Shown here: in pieces, positions 38,011 to 47,110 of the stretch
Numbering within the stretch: position 1 is the first letter of the stretch
Layout of the letters: every line of letters starts with the position of its first letter
Assembly (NCBI GenBank): GCA_900313015.1
Contig: OMPR01000017.1
Coordinates: 155,512 to 219,511, forward strand
DNA: 64,000 nucleotides
Reading direction: 5' to 3'
Source: Rhodobacteraceae bacterium EL53
Lineage (GTDB): Bacteria > Pseudomonadota > Alphaproteobacteria > Rhodobacterales > Rhodobacteraceae
Notes under the pieces: model-generated
What the model was told of the DNA's origin: nothing
Database searches by the model: none
What the model saw: only the letters and a program-made list of their open reading frames with translations
Translations under genes and position numbers: made by a program

Positions 38011-38505
38011 TTAACTGCCGAATTGTGTGGCAAGAATTAGGTACAATGCCAGGCTGCCCCCGAGGCTGAGACCCATTGGGAATTTCCAGCCCATGTCCCA
38101 ACTTTTCCAGCCGGGTGCGATTTGGCGCAGTGGTGTGTATTTGACCAGACGATGGGTCACAAAGGCAGCCAGTAGGTTTGCGGCAAACAAAGCCAAGAGT
38201 ACGCGCAAATCCGCGACCATAATATAAGGTGCGGCGGCTGCTGCGAATTTGGCGTCGCCTGCACCAATTGCACCACCTGCATTCAGCAAAACCCCCAGCA
38301 CAAGCACGATGATCATCTGGGCAAGCTGCCAGCCATAAACCGGCAGGGGGAACAGAAACGGGCCAACCACGATAAAGACCAACGCCAGCGCCATCACAGC
38401 CTGATTTGTAATGCGCATCTCGCGCAGATCTGTGAACGCAACGTAGAAACAGATTGGCAAAACAAAAGGTAGAAACCACAGGGCAACGTGAGCCGGGATT
38501 TCCAT
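38011..38505 (-). CDS. cpaA: Type IV prepilin peptidase CpaA/TadV
   Basis: 164-residue polytopic inner-membrane aspartic protease of the A24 family that removes the Flp leader. The catalytic pair is visible: D26 (FTDLREMRITN) and GAGDAK (81-86). Several hydrophobic helices span the protein. It lies three bases after the TPR lipoprotein gene (38509-39357). Confidence 0.88.
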   Translation of the reverse strand: MEIPAHVALWFLPFVLPICFYVAFTDLREMRITNQAVMALALVFIVVGPFLFPLPVYGWQLAQMIIVLVLGVLLNAGGAIGAGDAKFAAAAAPYIMVADLRVLLALFAANLLAAFVTHRLVKYTPLRQIAPGWKSWDMGWKFPMGLSLGGSLALYLILATQFGS

Positions 38506-38508
38506 CAG

Positions 38509-39357
38509 TTAACTGTTCTCAAGCGCGCGCAAAGAACGAACGGCTTCTTCGAAATGTTGCGGATGTGTTGCGATGGCTTCGCGCAAAAGACCTTTGCCCG
38601 TTGTTAAATCACCCTGTTTGATCGCTGAAAGCGCCAGCGTATGGAGCAGCTGTGCGCGCTCAGCTTGGTCCATCGGGATAACGGGCAGGGTGTAGTTGCG
38701 TTGTGCGCTACGGGCCAAGATCAGGTTGTTCTTAGCTGTGAACAGTGTTTGATCTTGGCGGATGGCATCGCCAAACAGTCGCTCTGCTTCGGCGTAATCT
38801 CCACGGGTTAGCTTGGAGTAGCCCCAGTTGTTCATGACGCCAGCAGGGCGGGTGGTGAGCCCAATGGCGGTTTCATAAAATGTGTCGGCGCGTTTCCATT
38901 CACGATTGGCATCAGCGACCATTGCTTCGAGCCTGTAGCGTTTAAAGGTTTCGTGAAGTGGGGGGACGGAATCCAGTGTTTTTTCGGCGCGTTCCCAATC
39001 ACCACTACGGATCAACGCATCAGCAAGGTCAACCGAGTCATCCGGTGTCGCATCGTCCATTTTGACGACTTTGGACCAGGCTGCAACGGCTTCAGTGGTC
39101 CGTTTGGAACGGATGAGAGACTTTGCGAGGCCGCGCTGTAGGTCGGTGCGGTTTGGATTGTCGCGTATAGCTTTCTGGAAATAGGAAACCGCTTCGTTGG
39201 GGTCCGCAACGGTTAACATCACATCATTCAGGTTGGTTTCATCAACAACGTTGACGTCCTGAAACGCTCGCTCAACCGTTTCGTCTGCTTTTTTGGCGCA
39301 GGCTGACAAAGCCAATCCGCCAAGCAAAACTGCTGGAATCAAGATTGTGTGGCGCAT
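38509..39357 (-). CDS. TPR lipoprotein of the Tad locus
   Basis: 282 residues. Signal peptide with lipobox (GGLALSAC, C20) and tetratricopeptide repeats from about 55 to 275 (NEAVSYFQKAIRDNPNRTDLQRGLAKSLIRS, and similar). It is probably a periplasmic, outer-membrane-attached scaffold that goes with TadD. No enzyme motif. It is the second TPR lipoprotein of the locus, next to tadD. Confidence 0.82.
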   Translation of the reverse strand: MRHTILIPAVLLGGLALSACAKKADETVERAFQDVNVVDETNLNDVMLTVADPNEAVSYFQKAIRDNPNRTDLQRGLAKSLIRSKRTTEAVAAWSKVVKMDDATPDDSVDLADALIRSGDWERAEKTLDSVPPLHETFKRYRLEAMVADANREWKRADTFYETAIGLTTRPAGVMNNWGYSKLTRGDYAEAERLFGDAIRQDQTLFTAKNNLILARSAQRNYTLPVIPMDQAERAQLLHTLALSAIKQGDLTTGKGLLREAIATHPQHFEEAVRSLRALENS

Positions 39358-39387
39358 TATTGCGTCCTTTTACTGCTCTTGCCTCGA

Positions 39388-39978
39388 TCATGGTGTCTTA
39401 CGGATTAGGAATTCACCATTACCCCGTTGCACCAATTTATAATCTTCTTGTTGTTCAACAGTATTAGCAGGTTTTTCTGTTTTTGCGAGTGCTATCCGTA
39501 AATTGTCTCGGATTGAGTCACTTTGGCCATCATCCAGGGCATAAGCCTTGCGAAAGACTTGTGTTGCCTCAGCAACATTGCCCTGTTCCATCAGCAAAAC
39601 CCCAAGGTTGTTCCAGGCCTCGGGCCAGTCTGGGGCTTCGACAACGGCGCGGCGCAGCAATGTTTCGGCTTGACCCAAACGACCCAAACCAAGATTGGCA
39701 GTGCCTAGCCCGGTCAAGATCTCAGTGGTCAACCCTTCATCCAAAGCGGCGCGCGTGAACGCATCAATCGCAAGGTCGTATTCCCCAGCAGCCATCAGGC
39801 GTTGACCAACCTCGACACCGCCGACGGCGCTTTTGCTATGGTCGATGCCCGGTGCGAATGGGCTGTCAGGCAGGGGCGGCTGTGATGTCGAATTACAAGA
39901 GGCCACCGCTGCCGCAGCAACGATGGCCAAAAGTGTTCGGGTAAACGGTGCGTGGTTCATCACACCTGTATTTTTCAT
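39388..39978 (-). CDS. tadD: Tad pilus TPR lipoprotein TadD
   Basis: 196 residues. Signal peptide with lipobox (AAAVASC), then TPR repeats (EYDLAIDAFTRAALDEGLTTEILTGLGTANLGLGRLGQAETLLRRAVVEAPDWPEAWNNLGVLLMEQGNVAEATQVFRKAYALDD). TadD helps assemble or localise the secretin RcpA/CpaC in Tad systems. The position after tadC is typical. The start may be ATG 39978 or 39960. Confidence 0.8.
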   Translation of the reverse strand: MKNTGVMNHAPFTRTLLAIVAAAAVASCNSTSQPPLPDSPFAPGIDHSKSAVGGVEVGQRLMAAGEYDLAIDAFTRAALDEGLTTEILTGLGTANLGLGRLGQAETLLRRAVVEAPDWPEAWNNLGVLLMEQGNVAEATQVFRKAYALDDGQSDSIRDNLRIALAKTEKPANTVEQQEDYKLVQRGNGEFLIRKTP

Positions 39979-39982
39979 TTTA

Positions 39983-40963
39983 TCAGTTGCTCATATTACC
40001 AAGGTCCGCGATGCCTTTTGCTGAGGGCCCGATCAGGATGATCAGCAACGGCGGAACCGTTAGCATCATTGTGGCAAGGGTCATTTTGGTTGGCAACTTG
40101 TTTGCGGCCTCTTCTGCGCGCATTACGCGTTTGTCACGCATTTCCCCGGCATACACCCGCAGCGCCTCAGCAATCGAGGTACCAAAGGCTGCTGATTGGA
40201 TCATCACCGTAACAAATGAGGCAACATCGGTCACGCCACTGCGTATGCCCATGTCGCGGAGAACTTTATCTTTGTCTTTACCCGCTTTCATTTCGTGCGA
40301 AACAACTTCGAATTCATCCGCAAGATCAGGGTAAGAGGCGCGCAGCTCTTTCGCGACCCGGATAATGGCTTGATCCAAGGATTGTCCGGCTTCCACGCAA
40401 ACCAGCATCATGTCCAGTGAATCTGGAAAGCCTGCCGTGATCGCCTCTTTGCGTTCTTCGACCCGGCGTGTGACCCAATACTTGGGCAACATATATCCAG
40501 CGCCACCTGGGCCTAGAACACGAATGAGTTGAGCTTGCGTGTCAAATTCCTGATCAGCAGCGATAACGGTGACGTAAATAACGCCCAAGATTAGCCCGGT
40601 GATCCCCAGCGCAAACTGGGCAAAGTGAAAGAAACGCACCGAATCTTTCGATTGATAGCCGGCCTGACGCAGCTTGAGCTCCATGGCAGACAGCTCTTCA
40701 GCATCTTGGGGCTCGAGGAACGTCGCAAACTTCTGAAGTTGTTCATTCCGTCCGCCCTGACGCAGTTTTTCTTTCTGGGGGGCGGTTCTCGTTTTTTGAT
40801 TTATGTCTCGCTTGAATTTCTTAAGCGGATCCTCTGGCTGTTTGAGCATTAAAGGAATTGCCATCAAGATCATAAACAGGCCCAGAACGCCGACTACGAT
40901 AATGGGTCCGAATTCACCCAACTGACCTGTCAAGAAATCATTGATTTGATTCAGGATGTCCAT
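39983..40963 (-). CDS. tadC: Tad pilus inner-membrane protein TadC
   Basis: 326 residues of the type II secretion F (GspF) domain family. A membrane segment near the N-terminus, a cytosolic helical domain (VRFFHFAQF...), the GspF signature in AGFPDSLDMMLVCVEAGQSLDQAIIRVAKEL, and C-terminal helices (TKMTLATMMLTVPPLLIILIGP) are visible. It is the assembly platform with TadB. Starts nine bases after tadB. Confidence 0.9.
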   Translation of the reverse strand: MDILNQINDFLTGQLGEFGPIIVVGVLGLFMILMAIPLMLKQPEDPLKKFKRDINQKTRTAPQKEKLRQGGRNEQLQKFATFLEPQDAEELSAMELKLRQAGYQSKDSVRFFHFAQFALGITGLILGVIYVTVIAADQEFDTQAQLIRVLGPGGAGYMLPKYWVTRRVEERKEAITAGFPDSLDMMLVCVEAGQSLDQAIIRVAKELRASYPDLADEFEVVSHEMKAGKDKDKVLRDMGIRSGVTDVASFVTVMIQSAAFGTSIAEALRVYAGEMRDKRVMRAEEAANKLPTKMTLATMMLTVPPLLIILIGPSAKGIADLGNMSN

Positions 40964-40972
40964 CGAACCCTC

Positions 40973-41941
40973 CTATACTTTGATGTTCGTGAGTGACCGC
41001 ATGACGATCAGGTTTACTGTCAGCAAAATCCCTACGACGAAACAGGCCGGAATGAACCAAGGGTGATCCATCACACCATCGTAGTACCCAGGGTCGTTGA
41101 ACAAGATGACCATCAGAGCGATCAACGGAAAGGCGGATAGAAACTTACCCGACCACTGTGCTTCGGCAGTGATGGCTTTGACGCGTCGGAACAGACGGAA
41201 CCGCGCCCGAATAACCTTGGCCAAACCTGCGAGAACTTCGGCTAGGTTACCACCGGATTGCTGCTGGATCGTCACCGCCACAGAGAGGAAGCGCAAATCC
41301 TGCATCCCCATCCGTTCGGCCATTTCCTTGAGCGCTTCTGACACATCCCGCCCATAGGCGCTTTCGTCTGAAATAATCCCAAACTCGGTGGCGATGGGGT
41401 CTTCGGATTCTTTGGCGACGATCTGAATGGCGGAGACAAAGGGGTGCCCCACACGCAACGAGCGTACCATAAGTTCAACAGCGTCGGGGAGCTGTTCCTC
41501 GAACAATGCCATTCGTTTTTTGGCCTTGCTGTTGACCCAGATGTAGACCGCGCTTACCCCGATGAGGACAGACGCTCCCACTCGAATTGGCAGCTCGGTT
41601 TGGGTTCCAACACTGAGCCCGACAAAGGCCACGCCTGACAATCCTACCATGATCATGATGAGTTGCCGGGGTGTAAATGCAATCGCGGCTTTCTGCGCTT
41701 TCTCAGCGAGCAGGGAATACAGCGGGATAGAGCGCGATTTCATGTGCTGCTGCATTTCCTTGCGCAGCTGCTCTAGAACCTGTTCGCGTCCAGTGCCTTT
41801 ATCGAGCATTTCCAGACGTCGGTTAACCCGGCTGTTGAGGCTGATAGATTTGCCAAACGCAACCAGATACAGCCCTTCAACAAGGACCAACACGCCTATG
41901 AAAATCAGCCCATAGATAATCGGCTCTGCACTCAGTTGCAT
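40973..41941 (-). CDS. tadB: Tad pilus inner-membrane protein TadB
   Basis: 322 residues with GspF-domain sequence (EEQLPDAVELMVRSLRVGHPFVSAIQIVAKESEDPIATEFGIISDESAYGRDVSEALKEMAERMGMQDLRFLSVAV) and hydrophobic helices near residue 10, 110 and at the C-terminus. TadB and TadC together form the inner-membrane platform of the Flp pilus machine. It starts 11 bases after cpaF. Confidence 0.9.
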   Translation of the reverse strand: MQLSAEPIIYGLIFIGVLVLVEGLYLVAFGKSISLNSRVNRRLEMLDKGTGREQVLEQLRKEMQQHMKSRSIPLYSLLAEKAQKAAIAFTPRQLIMIMVGLSGVAFVGLSVGTQTELPIRVGASVLIGVSAVYIWVNSKAKKRMALFEEQLPDAVELMVRSLRVGHPFVSAIQIVAKESEDPIATEFGIISDESAYGRDVSEALKEMAERMGMQDLRFLSVAVTIQQQSGGNLAEVLAGLAKVIRARFRLFRRVKAITAEAQWSGKFLSAFPLIALMVILFNDPGYYDGVMDHPWFIPACFVVGILLTVNLIVMRSLTNIKV

Positions 41942-41952
41942 ATCGGTACCCC

Positions 41953-43392
41953 TTACATTGTCGTCGGTTCGTAGATCGAGGCGGGCAGATCATACCCCCA
42001 CATCCGGAACCGTTCGGAATAATGGCTGCGCACACCGGTTGCGGTGAAATGGCCAATAATTTTGTTGTCAGGCGTCAGACCAACCCGCTGATACCGGAAG
42101 ATTTCCTGCATCGAGATCACATCACCTTCCATCCCGGTAATTTCGGTGATCGACGTCATCCGACGCGAGCCATCCTGGAGACGGCTGGCCTGAACAATCA
42201 GGTTCACAGCGGACGAAATTTGTGACCGAACGGCCTTGAGCGGCATTTCGATGCCGGCCATCGCAATCATGTTTTCCAAACGGCTGACACCATCGCGGGC
42301 GCTGTTGGCGTGGATCGTTGTCATCGATCCATCGTGACCGGTGTTCATGGCCTGAAGCATGTCGATGACTTCTTCGCCACGGGTTTCCCCAACGATAATG
42401 CGATCAGGGCGCATCCGGAGCGCGTTTTTCAAACAGTCCCGCGGGCTAACTTCGCCTTTGCCTTCCACGTTGGGCGGGCGGGATTCCATACGACCCACGT
42501 GGGTCTGTTGCAGCTGAAGTTCTGCAGTGTCTTCGATGGTCAGGATGCGTTCGGCGTTGTCGATGAAAGATGACAAGGCGTTAAGCGTTGTGGTTTTACC
42601 CGAACCGGTACCGCCAGATACAATAACATTCAGCCGTGTGGCGACGGCAGCCTGAAGATAAGCAGCCATTTCTTCGGTAAACGCGCCAAAATCGACAAGA
42701 TCATCGATCCCAAGTTTGTCTTTTTTGAATTTACGGATGGAAACGAGCGAACCGTCCACCGCCACGGGGGGCACCATCGCGTTGAAACGGGACCCATCTG
42801 CGAGACGCGCATCAACATAAGGGTTGGATTCATCAACGCGGCGGCCTACGGCGGACACGATTTTGTCGATAATCCGCATCAGGTGCTTTTCGTCTTTGAA
42901 CGTGACATTGCTCAGCTGCAATTTACCCGCCCGTTCGACAAAGATCTGATGGGGACCGTTAACAAGAATATCGTTAACGCTTTCGTCCTGTAGCAGTGTT
43001 TCCAACGGACCCAGGCCGGTGACCTCATCGTAGAGCTCTTTGTTGAGCGCGGTACGATCATCGCGGTTGAGCACGATCCCCTTACTTTCCAGAATTTCGC
43101 TGGTGATGGTGCTAATCTCGGTCCGCAGGTCCGCTTCGCTGGCATGTTCAAGCGCAGCCAAGTTTAGGTTTTCCAAAAGATCCCGGTGCAGTTGGATCTT
43201 GATCTCACTCATCCGCTCTTTGCGTTTGCGTTCCCGATCTTGGGGGACTGCTTCTGCAGACTTAGCGGGCATAGGGCGTCGCATGCTATTCGACTGCTTT
43301 GCGGAAATGCCTTCTGGCCCCGCATCTTTAGGGCTTGGCTTTGCAGGAGTTACCGGCTCAGCTTTGCCTTGCTTTTTATATCTTGAAAACAC
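41953..43392 (-). CDS. cpaF: Tad pilus assembly ATPase CpaF/TadA
   Basis: 479-residue type II/IV secretion traffic ATPase. A basic, disordered N-terminus (about 1-60) precedes the N-terminal domain; Walker A GGTGSGKTTT (260-269), the aspartate box (ILTIEDTAELQLQQTHVGRMESRP), Walker B-like GETRGEEVIDMLQAMNTGHDGSMTTIHANS with the histidine box are complete. It powers pilin extrusion. Standard CpaF/TadA. Confidence 0.95.
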   Translation of the reverse strand: MFSRYKKQGKAEPVTPAKPSPKDAGPEGISAKQSNSMRRPMPAKSAEAVPQDRERKRKERMSEIKIQLHRDLLENLNLAALEHASEADLRTEISTITSEILESKGIVLNRDDRTALNKELYDEVTGLGPLETLLQDESVNDILVNGPHQIFVERAGKLQLSNVTFKDEKHLMRIIDKIVSAVGRRVDESNPYVDARLADGSRFNAMVPPVAVDGSLVSIRKFKKDKLGIDDLVDFGAFTEEMAAYLQAAVATRLNVIVSGGTGSGKTTTLNALSSFIDNAERILTIEDTAELQLQQTHVGRMESRPPNVEGKGEVSPRDCLKNALRMRPDRIIVGETRGEEVIDMLQAMNTGHDGSMTTIHANSARDGVSRLENMIAMAGIEMPLKAVRSQISSAVNLIVQASRLQDGSRRMTSITEITGMEGDVISMQEIFRYQRVGLTPDNKIIGHFTATGVRSHYSERFRMWGYDLPASIYEPTTM

Positions 43393-43414
43393 GTTACGCC
43401 CCTATTTCTGCCTT

Positions 43415-44656
43415 TCAGGCTGCTTTTGCATCACTGTTGCCCAAATCATGTAGAGATTGAGCCAGTTTCGCGATTTCCCGCCGCAACGGGTTCTTAGGGG
43501 CCGAAGCCGCCAGGGGCAGACCATGATCTGCTCCTTGTGTTACCGGCTTGCCGCCGTCAGGTAGTTGCAAATCTATGGATATGCCCAGTGATTCACCCAT
43601 GCGTTTCACGCGGCTTTTGCCACTGAGATCCGTAAATTTGGGGGCCTTGTTCAAGGCAAAGCGCAACTTGTTGAATGGCAGATCCTCAGATTGCAGTGCC
43701 CGCTTCATGCGCAGGGCGTTCTGTGCCGAGCGCATATCCAGTTCAATCAAGGCGAAATAGACATGCGCGGCCTGAAGAATGGTTTCTGACCATTGCACCA
43801 ATGTCTTAGGCATATCGACAACGACATAATCGAAGTGTGCCCGCGCCATTTCAATAACACGTTCAATGTCTTCAGGTGCCAGAATATCCAGTGGGACCAT
43901 GTCAGCCGGGGCGGTGAGCACCTGAAGCTTGTCTTCAAAGTTCAACAAGGCCTGACCAAATACATCTTGATCCATGCTTTCAGTTTCGGCCAGCATTTCG
44001 AAAACCGCCTCTCGGCGAGGAAGGTCGAGATAGGTCGAGACAGATCCATATTGAAGATCAAGGTCGAGCAAGCAGACGCTTGGGCCGTCGTCTTTTGAGA
44101 CATTGGCCAGCTCCCAGGCAAGGTTGACAGCCATTGTTGTAGAACCGGTTCCGCCCGCCAGCCCGTGCACGACTATAAGTGCACCTTCTTTAGCATCACC
44201 GGATTTCAATTGCGAAGTCTTGGGAGGTTGAGGTTGCTCTGGATCGGAGGCGGGTGCGCCTAGGCGATCAATTGCAAACTGTAACTCCTGTTCGGGCAAC
44301 GGATAAGGAACAAATTCATCAGCCCCTTTCCGCAATAATTGATGCAGAGAAGCCGGGGTGACGTCCTCTGCGATCAGAATGACGCTAATTTCACGAGATT
44401 TGGCTTGAGTGATGATCTCGCCCATTAGGACAAGATTGTCTTCATCCTCTCCATCCATCGCCAAGGCGATGAACTCCAGTGATTCCGCTTCGGGTTGACC
44501 AAAGAAAGCTAGAGCCTCGGCAAATCCGAGATCTCCCCAGCTTTCTCCCATCGTGGCTTCCATGTCTTCAATCAGAAGGTCAAAATTCTGAACATCACGA
44601 CTGACTGTGCAAGCCAGAATAGGGGTTGCGTCGGGTTGTGGCGTTTCGCTGCTCAT
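43415..44656 (-). CDS. cpaE: Tad pilus localisation protein CpaE/TadZ
   Basis: About 413 residues: an N-terminal receiver-like domain without phospho-acceptor pattern (about 10-130) and a C-terminal MinD/ParA-type ATPase domain. The Walker A region reads HGLAGGTGSTTMAVNLA (164-180), with serine where the ParA family has the P-loop lysine. The switch region LLDLDLQYGSVSTYLDLP is present. CpaE/TadZ positions the Tad machine at the pole. ATG 44656 follows GAACGAGGCA; ATG 44671 is an alternative. Confidence 0.88.
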   Translation of the reverse strand: MSSETPQPDATPILACTVSRDVQNFDLLIEDMEATMGESWGDLGFAEALAFFGQPEAESLEFIALAMDGEDEDNLVLMGEIITQAKSREISVILIAEDVTPASLHQLLRKGADEFVPYPLPEQELQFAIDRLGAPASDPEQPQPPKTSQLKSGDAKEGALIVVHGLAGGTGSTTMAVNLAWELANVSKDDGPSVCLLDLDLQYGSVSTYLDLPRREAVFEMLAETESMDQDVFGQALLNFEDKLQVLTAPADMVPLDILAPEDIERVIEMARAHFDYVVVDMPKTLVQWSETILQAAHVYFALIELDMRSAQNALRMKRALQSEDLPFNKLRFALNKAPKFTDLSGKSRVKRMGESLGISIDLQLPDGGKPVTQGADHGLPLAASAPKNPLRREIAKLAQSLHDLGNSDAKAA

Positions 44657-44810
44657 TGCCTCGTTCCTCATCTCGAAGGTGAGCAGGCTGTGGCGGTGCG
44701 TTCACACTATTGCCAACCTACTTTTCTTACATGCGGCTCAAAATGGTCGCACGTCACCTATTGAAGGTACTGTCGCTTTGAAGTGGGGCAATATTTGGGC
44801 TTAAAGACAC

Positions 44811-44857
44811 CAATTGTAGGGAATTAGGCGACGATTGCCCTGTTTTCCCTACAATTG
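44811..44857. repeat. 13-bp perfect inverted repeat next to ompA stop
   Basis: CAATTGTAGGGAA (44811-44823) and its exact reverse complement (44845-44857) enclose 21 nt. It abuts the stop codon of the OmpA lipoprotein gene and lies upstream of cpaE. There is no T-run, so a classic terminator is unlikely; it could act as an operator, an RNA processing hairpin, or an attenuator for cpaE. Confidence 0.55.
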
Positions 44858-45502
44858 TTACTCGAGAGCGGTCGCTTTGCTGCCGCCGGTCAGTTTTGTC
44901 AGCGGAACTGCACTACCGATATATTCACGATAAACGATCCGAGCATATTTCCCATCAAGGGAATTCGCGTTGCGATCAACAAAGCCTGAGACTTGTGTTA
45001 TCGTGCGTCGGTTGCGGCGATCTCGTTCGGCAGTCTGAATGATGGGTTGTGTTTCTCCATAAGAAACAAGTGCTTCTAAGCGAGAGCGTGAAATGCCCCG
45101 GCTTGCGAAAAAGGCAACAACTGCCTGCGCACGCCGTAGCCCGAGCTGTTTGTTGTAGGCAGATGATCCAACCGCATCCGTGTGTCCGTAGATCCTGAAT
45201 TTAACTTCGGGGAACTGGGAAATCCAGTTTGCTTGTTGAATGAGAGCCTGTTGGGCAGTGTTGTCGAGCTGCGCGCTGTCGAATGCAAAGTTAATCTGAG
45301 ACGGGACTTCCCGCGCAAAGCGTTCACCAAGCGCTTGCGCATAGTTTCGCTCGCCGTTCATCATCTGCGTATTGTTTAAGGTGGCGTTGCCAAAGGCGCC
45401 TGAATCAACAGCATAACCAGCTTCGCGGTCGCAAGCGGCCACTGCCAGCGTTAGGCCAAGAACCGGGATCCATTTCAACATTGGTCGCATCCTTAGGGTC
45501 AT
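44858..45502 (-). CDS. OmpA-family lipoprotein of the Tad locus
   Basis: 214 residues. Signal peptide with lipobox (LTLAVAAC), an N-terminal spacer and an OmpA-like domain (about 70-175: QINFAFDSAQLDNTAQQALIQQ...RIYGHTDAVGSSAYNKQLGLRRAQAVVAFFASRGI), consistent with an outer-membrane lipoprotein that binds peptidoglycan. The same type of gene is common between cpaC and cpaE in alphaproteobacterial Tad loci (RcpB-like role suspected). Its ATG 45502 overlaps the cpaC stop; ATG 45481, after AAGGATGCGACC, is a credible alternative. Confidence 0.82.
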   Translation of the reverse strand: MTLRMRPMLKWIPVLGLTLAVAACDREAGYAVDSGAFGNATLNNTQMMNGERNYAQALGERFAREVPSQINFAFDSAQLDNTAQQALIQQANWISQFPEVKFRIYGHTDAVGSSAYNKQLGLRRAQAVVAFFASRGISRSRLEALVSYGETQPIIQTAERDRRNRRTITQVSGFVDRNANSLDGKYARIVYREYIGSAVPLTKLTGGSKATALE

Positions 45503-46917
45503 TCCATTACATAGCCATAAGAGCCGCTAAAGTCTTGCTTTGCCACTTCGGATGCGGGGCCACTTTGCGGGCGGTTGGTTCGTGCAACGCGCCCAAAGAG
45601 GAAGAGATCACTCTCGCTCGGTGGTTTTACACGATCAGTTGGCAAGGCCAGGGCTTCACCCCGAGTGGGGGAGACCAAGTGTGCAGTAATGATAATGACG
45701 AGTTCCGTTTGGCTGCGCTGATAGTTGGCGCTGCGGAAAAGAGACCCTAGAACCGGGATGTCCCCGATCCAGGGAAGCTGCGCATTGTTGTCGAGGAAAT
45801 TGTCTTGGATAAGTCCCGCGATTGCAAAACTTTCGCCATCGCGCATTTCAACGGTCGTTGTGGTTTCTCTGCGTGAGAACGCATTTACCTGCGCACCGTT
45901 TACTGTGACGGCGTTGGCCGGATCCAACGCGGAGACTGCCGCAAGAAGTTCAAGGTTGATCAAATCTTTGTCCACGACACGGGGCGTAAAGGCCATCTCA
46001 ATGCCAAATGGTTTGTATTCGACCGTAAACACGCCATCTTCCTGAGCAACAGGAATCGGATACTCACCCCCAGCCAAAAACGTTGCTTCTTGGCCAGATA
46101 GGGCGGAAAGATTCGGTTCTGCCAGGGTGCGCACAACCCCTTTTTGCTCCAATGCTTCGAGCAGCAGTCGAACCTGCATCGACCCCGCGCCAAACCCAAA
46201 AAGCAGCGCGCCCGTGTTGTTGTTTCCAGCTGGAATGCTTCCGTTTATAGCATTCGTGAGGGGGCCCTGGCTGTTCAGAGTGTTAATGCCGCCGCTTAGT
46301 AGGCCTGAATCTGAACTGCTGCTTACGCCAAGCGAGGCGCTCAGCGATTTAGAAACTGACCGCTGCATTTCTGCAAAGCGCACCTTCAGCATGACCTGTT
46401 GCACACCGCCGACACTCATCAGGTTCGAAACGCGTTCGGGCGCATAGCGCTCGGCCAAATCCAAAGCCCGCTGGAGGCGCAGGCTGCTTGAGACCGTTCC
46501 AGACAAGACAATGCCGTCATTTGCGGTTCGGACTTCAATTTTTTCGCCTGGAAGGATCTGACGCAGCCGCTCTTTGAATTCGGTTACATCTGCGGCGACA
46601 CGCACATCAACGTTGGTGATCAAGCGCCCCGTTGCATCCAAAAGCGTCAAGGTCGTGAGGCCGGGTGATTTCCCAAGGACATAGATAGTTCTGTCCGACA
46701 AAGACGAAATGTCGGCTATCCCGGCATTGGCGATGCTGAGTTCCGCAAAAGGCCTGTCACTTTCGACCACGACAGCACGGTTCATGGGAACCTCAAGTGT
46801 GGATGAAGTGCCTTGTTGAACAACCCGCAAAGTCTCAGCACCAGCTGGGGAACCAACCGGGTTGCACGTCAATGCCAGCCCAAATAGGGCGGCTTTGATC
46901 CAAACGTCGAATTTCAT
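45499..46917 (-). CDS. cpaC: Tad pilus outer-membrane secretin CpaC/RcpA
   Basis: About 472 residues. Signal peptide, an N-terminal pilus-assembly/BON-like region (VRVAADVTEFKERLRQILPGEKIEVRTANDGIVLSGTV) and the C-terminal secretin domain (FRSANYQRSQTELVIIITAHLVSPTR). It forms the outer-membrane channel through which the Flp pilus exits. ATG 46917 is preceded by AGAGGCAGGTCAC and gives an ordinary signal peptide; ATG 46938 is less likely. Confidence 0.92.
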   Translation of the reverse strand: MKFDVWIKAALFGLALTCNPVGSPAGAETLRVVQQGTSSTLEVPMNRAVVVESDRPFAELSIANAGIADISSLSDRTIYVLGKSPGLTTLTLLDATGRLITNVDVRVAADVTEFKERLRQILPGEKIEVRTANDGIVLSGTVSSSLRLQRALDLAERYAPERVSNLMSVGGVQQVMLKVRFAEMQRSVSKSLSASLGVSSSSDSGLLSGGINTLNSQGPLTNAINGSIPAGNNNTGALLFGFGAGSMQVRLLLEALEQKGVVRTLAEPNLSALSGQEATFLAGGEYPIPVAQEDGVFTVEYKPFGIEMAFTPRVVDKDLINLELLAAVSALDPANAVTVNGAQVNAFSRRETTTTVEMRDGESFAIAGLIQDNFLDNNAQLPWIGDIPVLGSLFRSANYQRSQTELVIIITAHLVSPTRGEALALPTDRVKPPSESDLFLFGRVARTNRPQSGPASEVAKQDFSGSYGYVME

Positions 46918-47110
46918 GTGACCTGCCTCTCCGATCACGCCTCATTTTCGGGTCTTAGCGCCCGGAATTTTGTTCACCTTGCGCCAGATCTATTTTTTTT
47001 GCAAGAATCAATGGTTTCCGCATTGTTTCTTATGTGGAGAACGCGCAACAACACGAAATGAGACCTCAGCTTGGGCAGAGATCTCATGATTGATAACTAT
47101 ATGAATTCGC

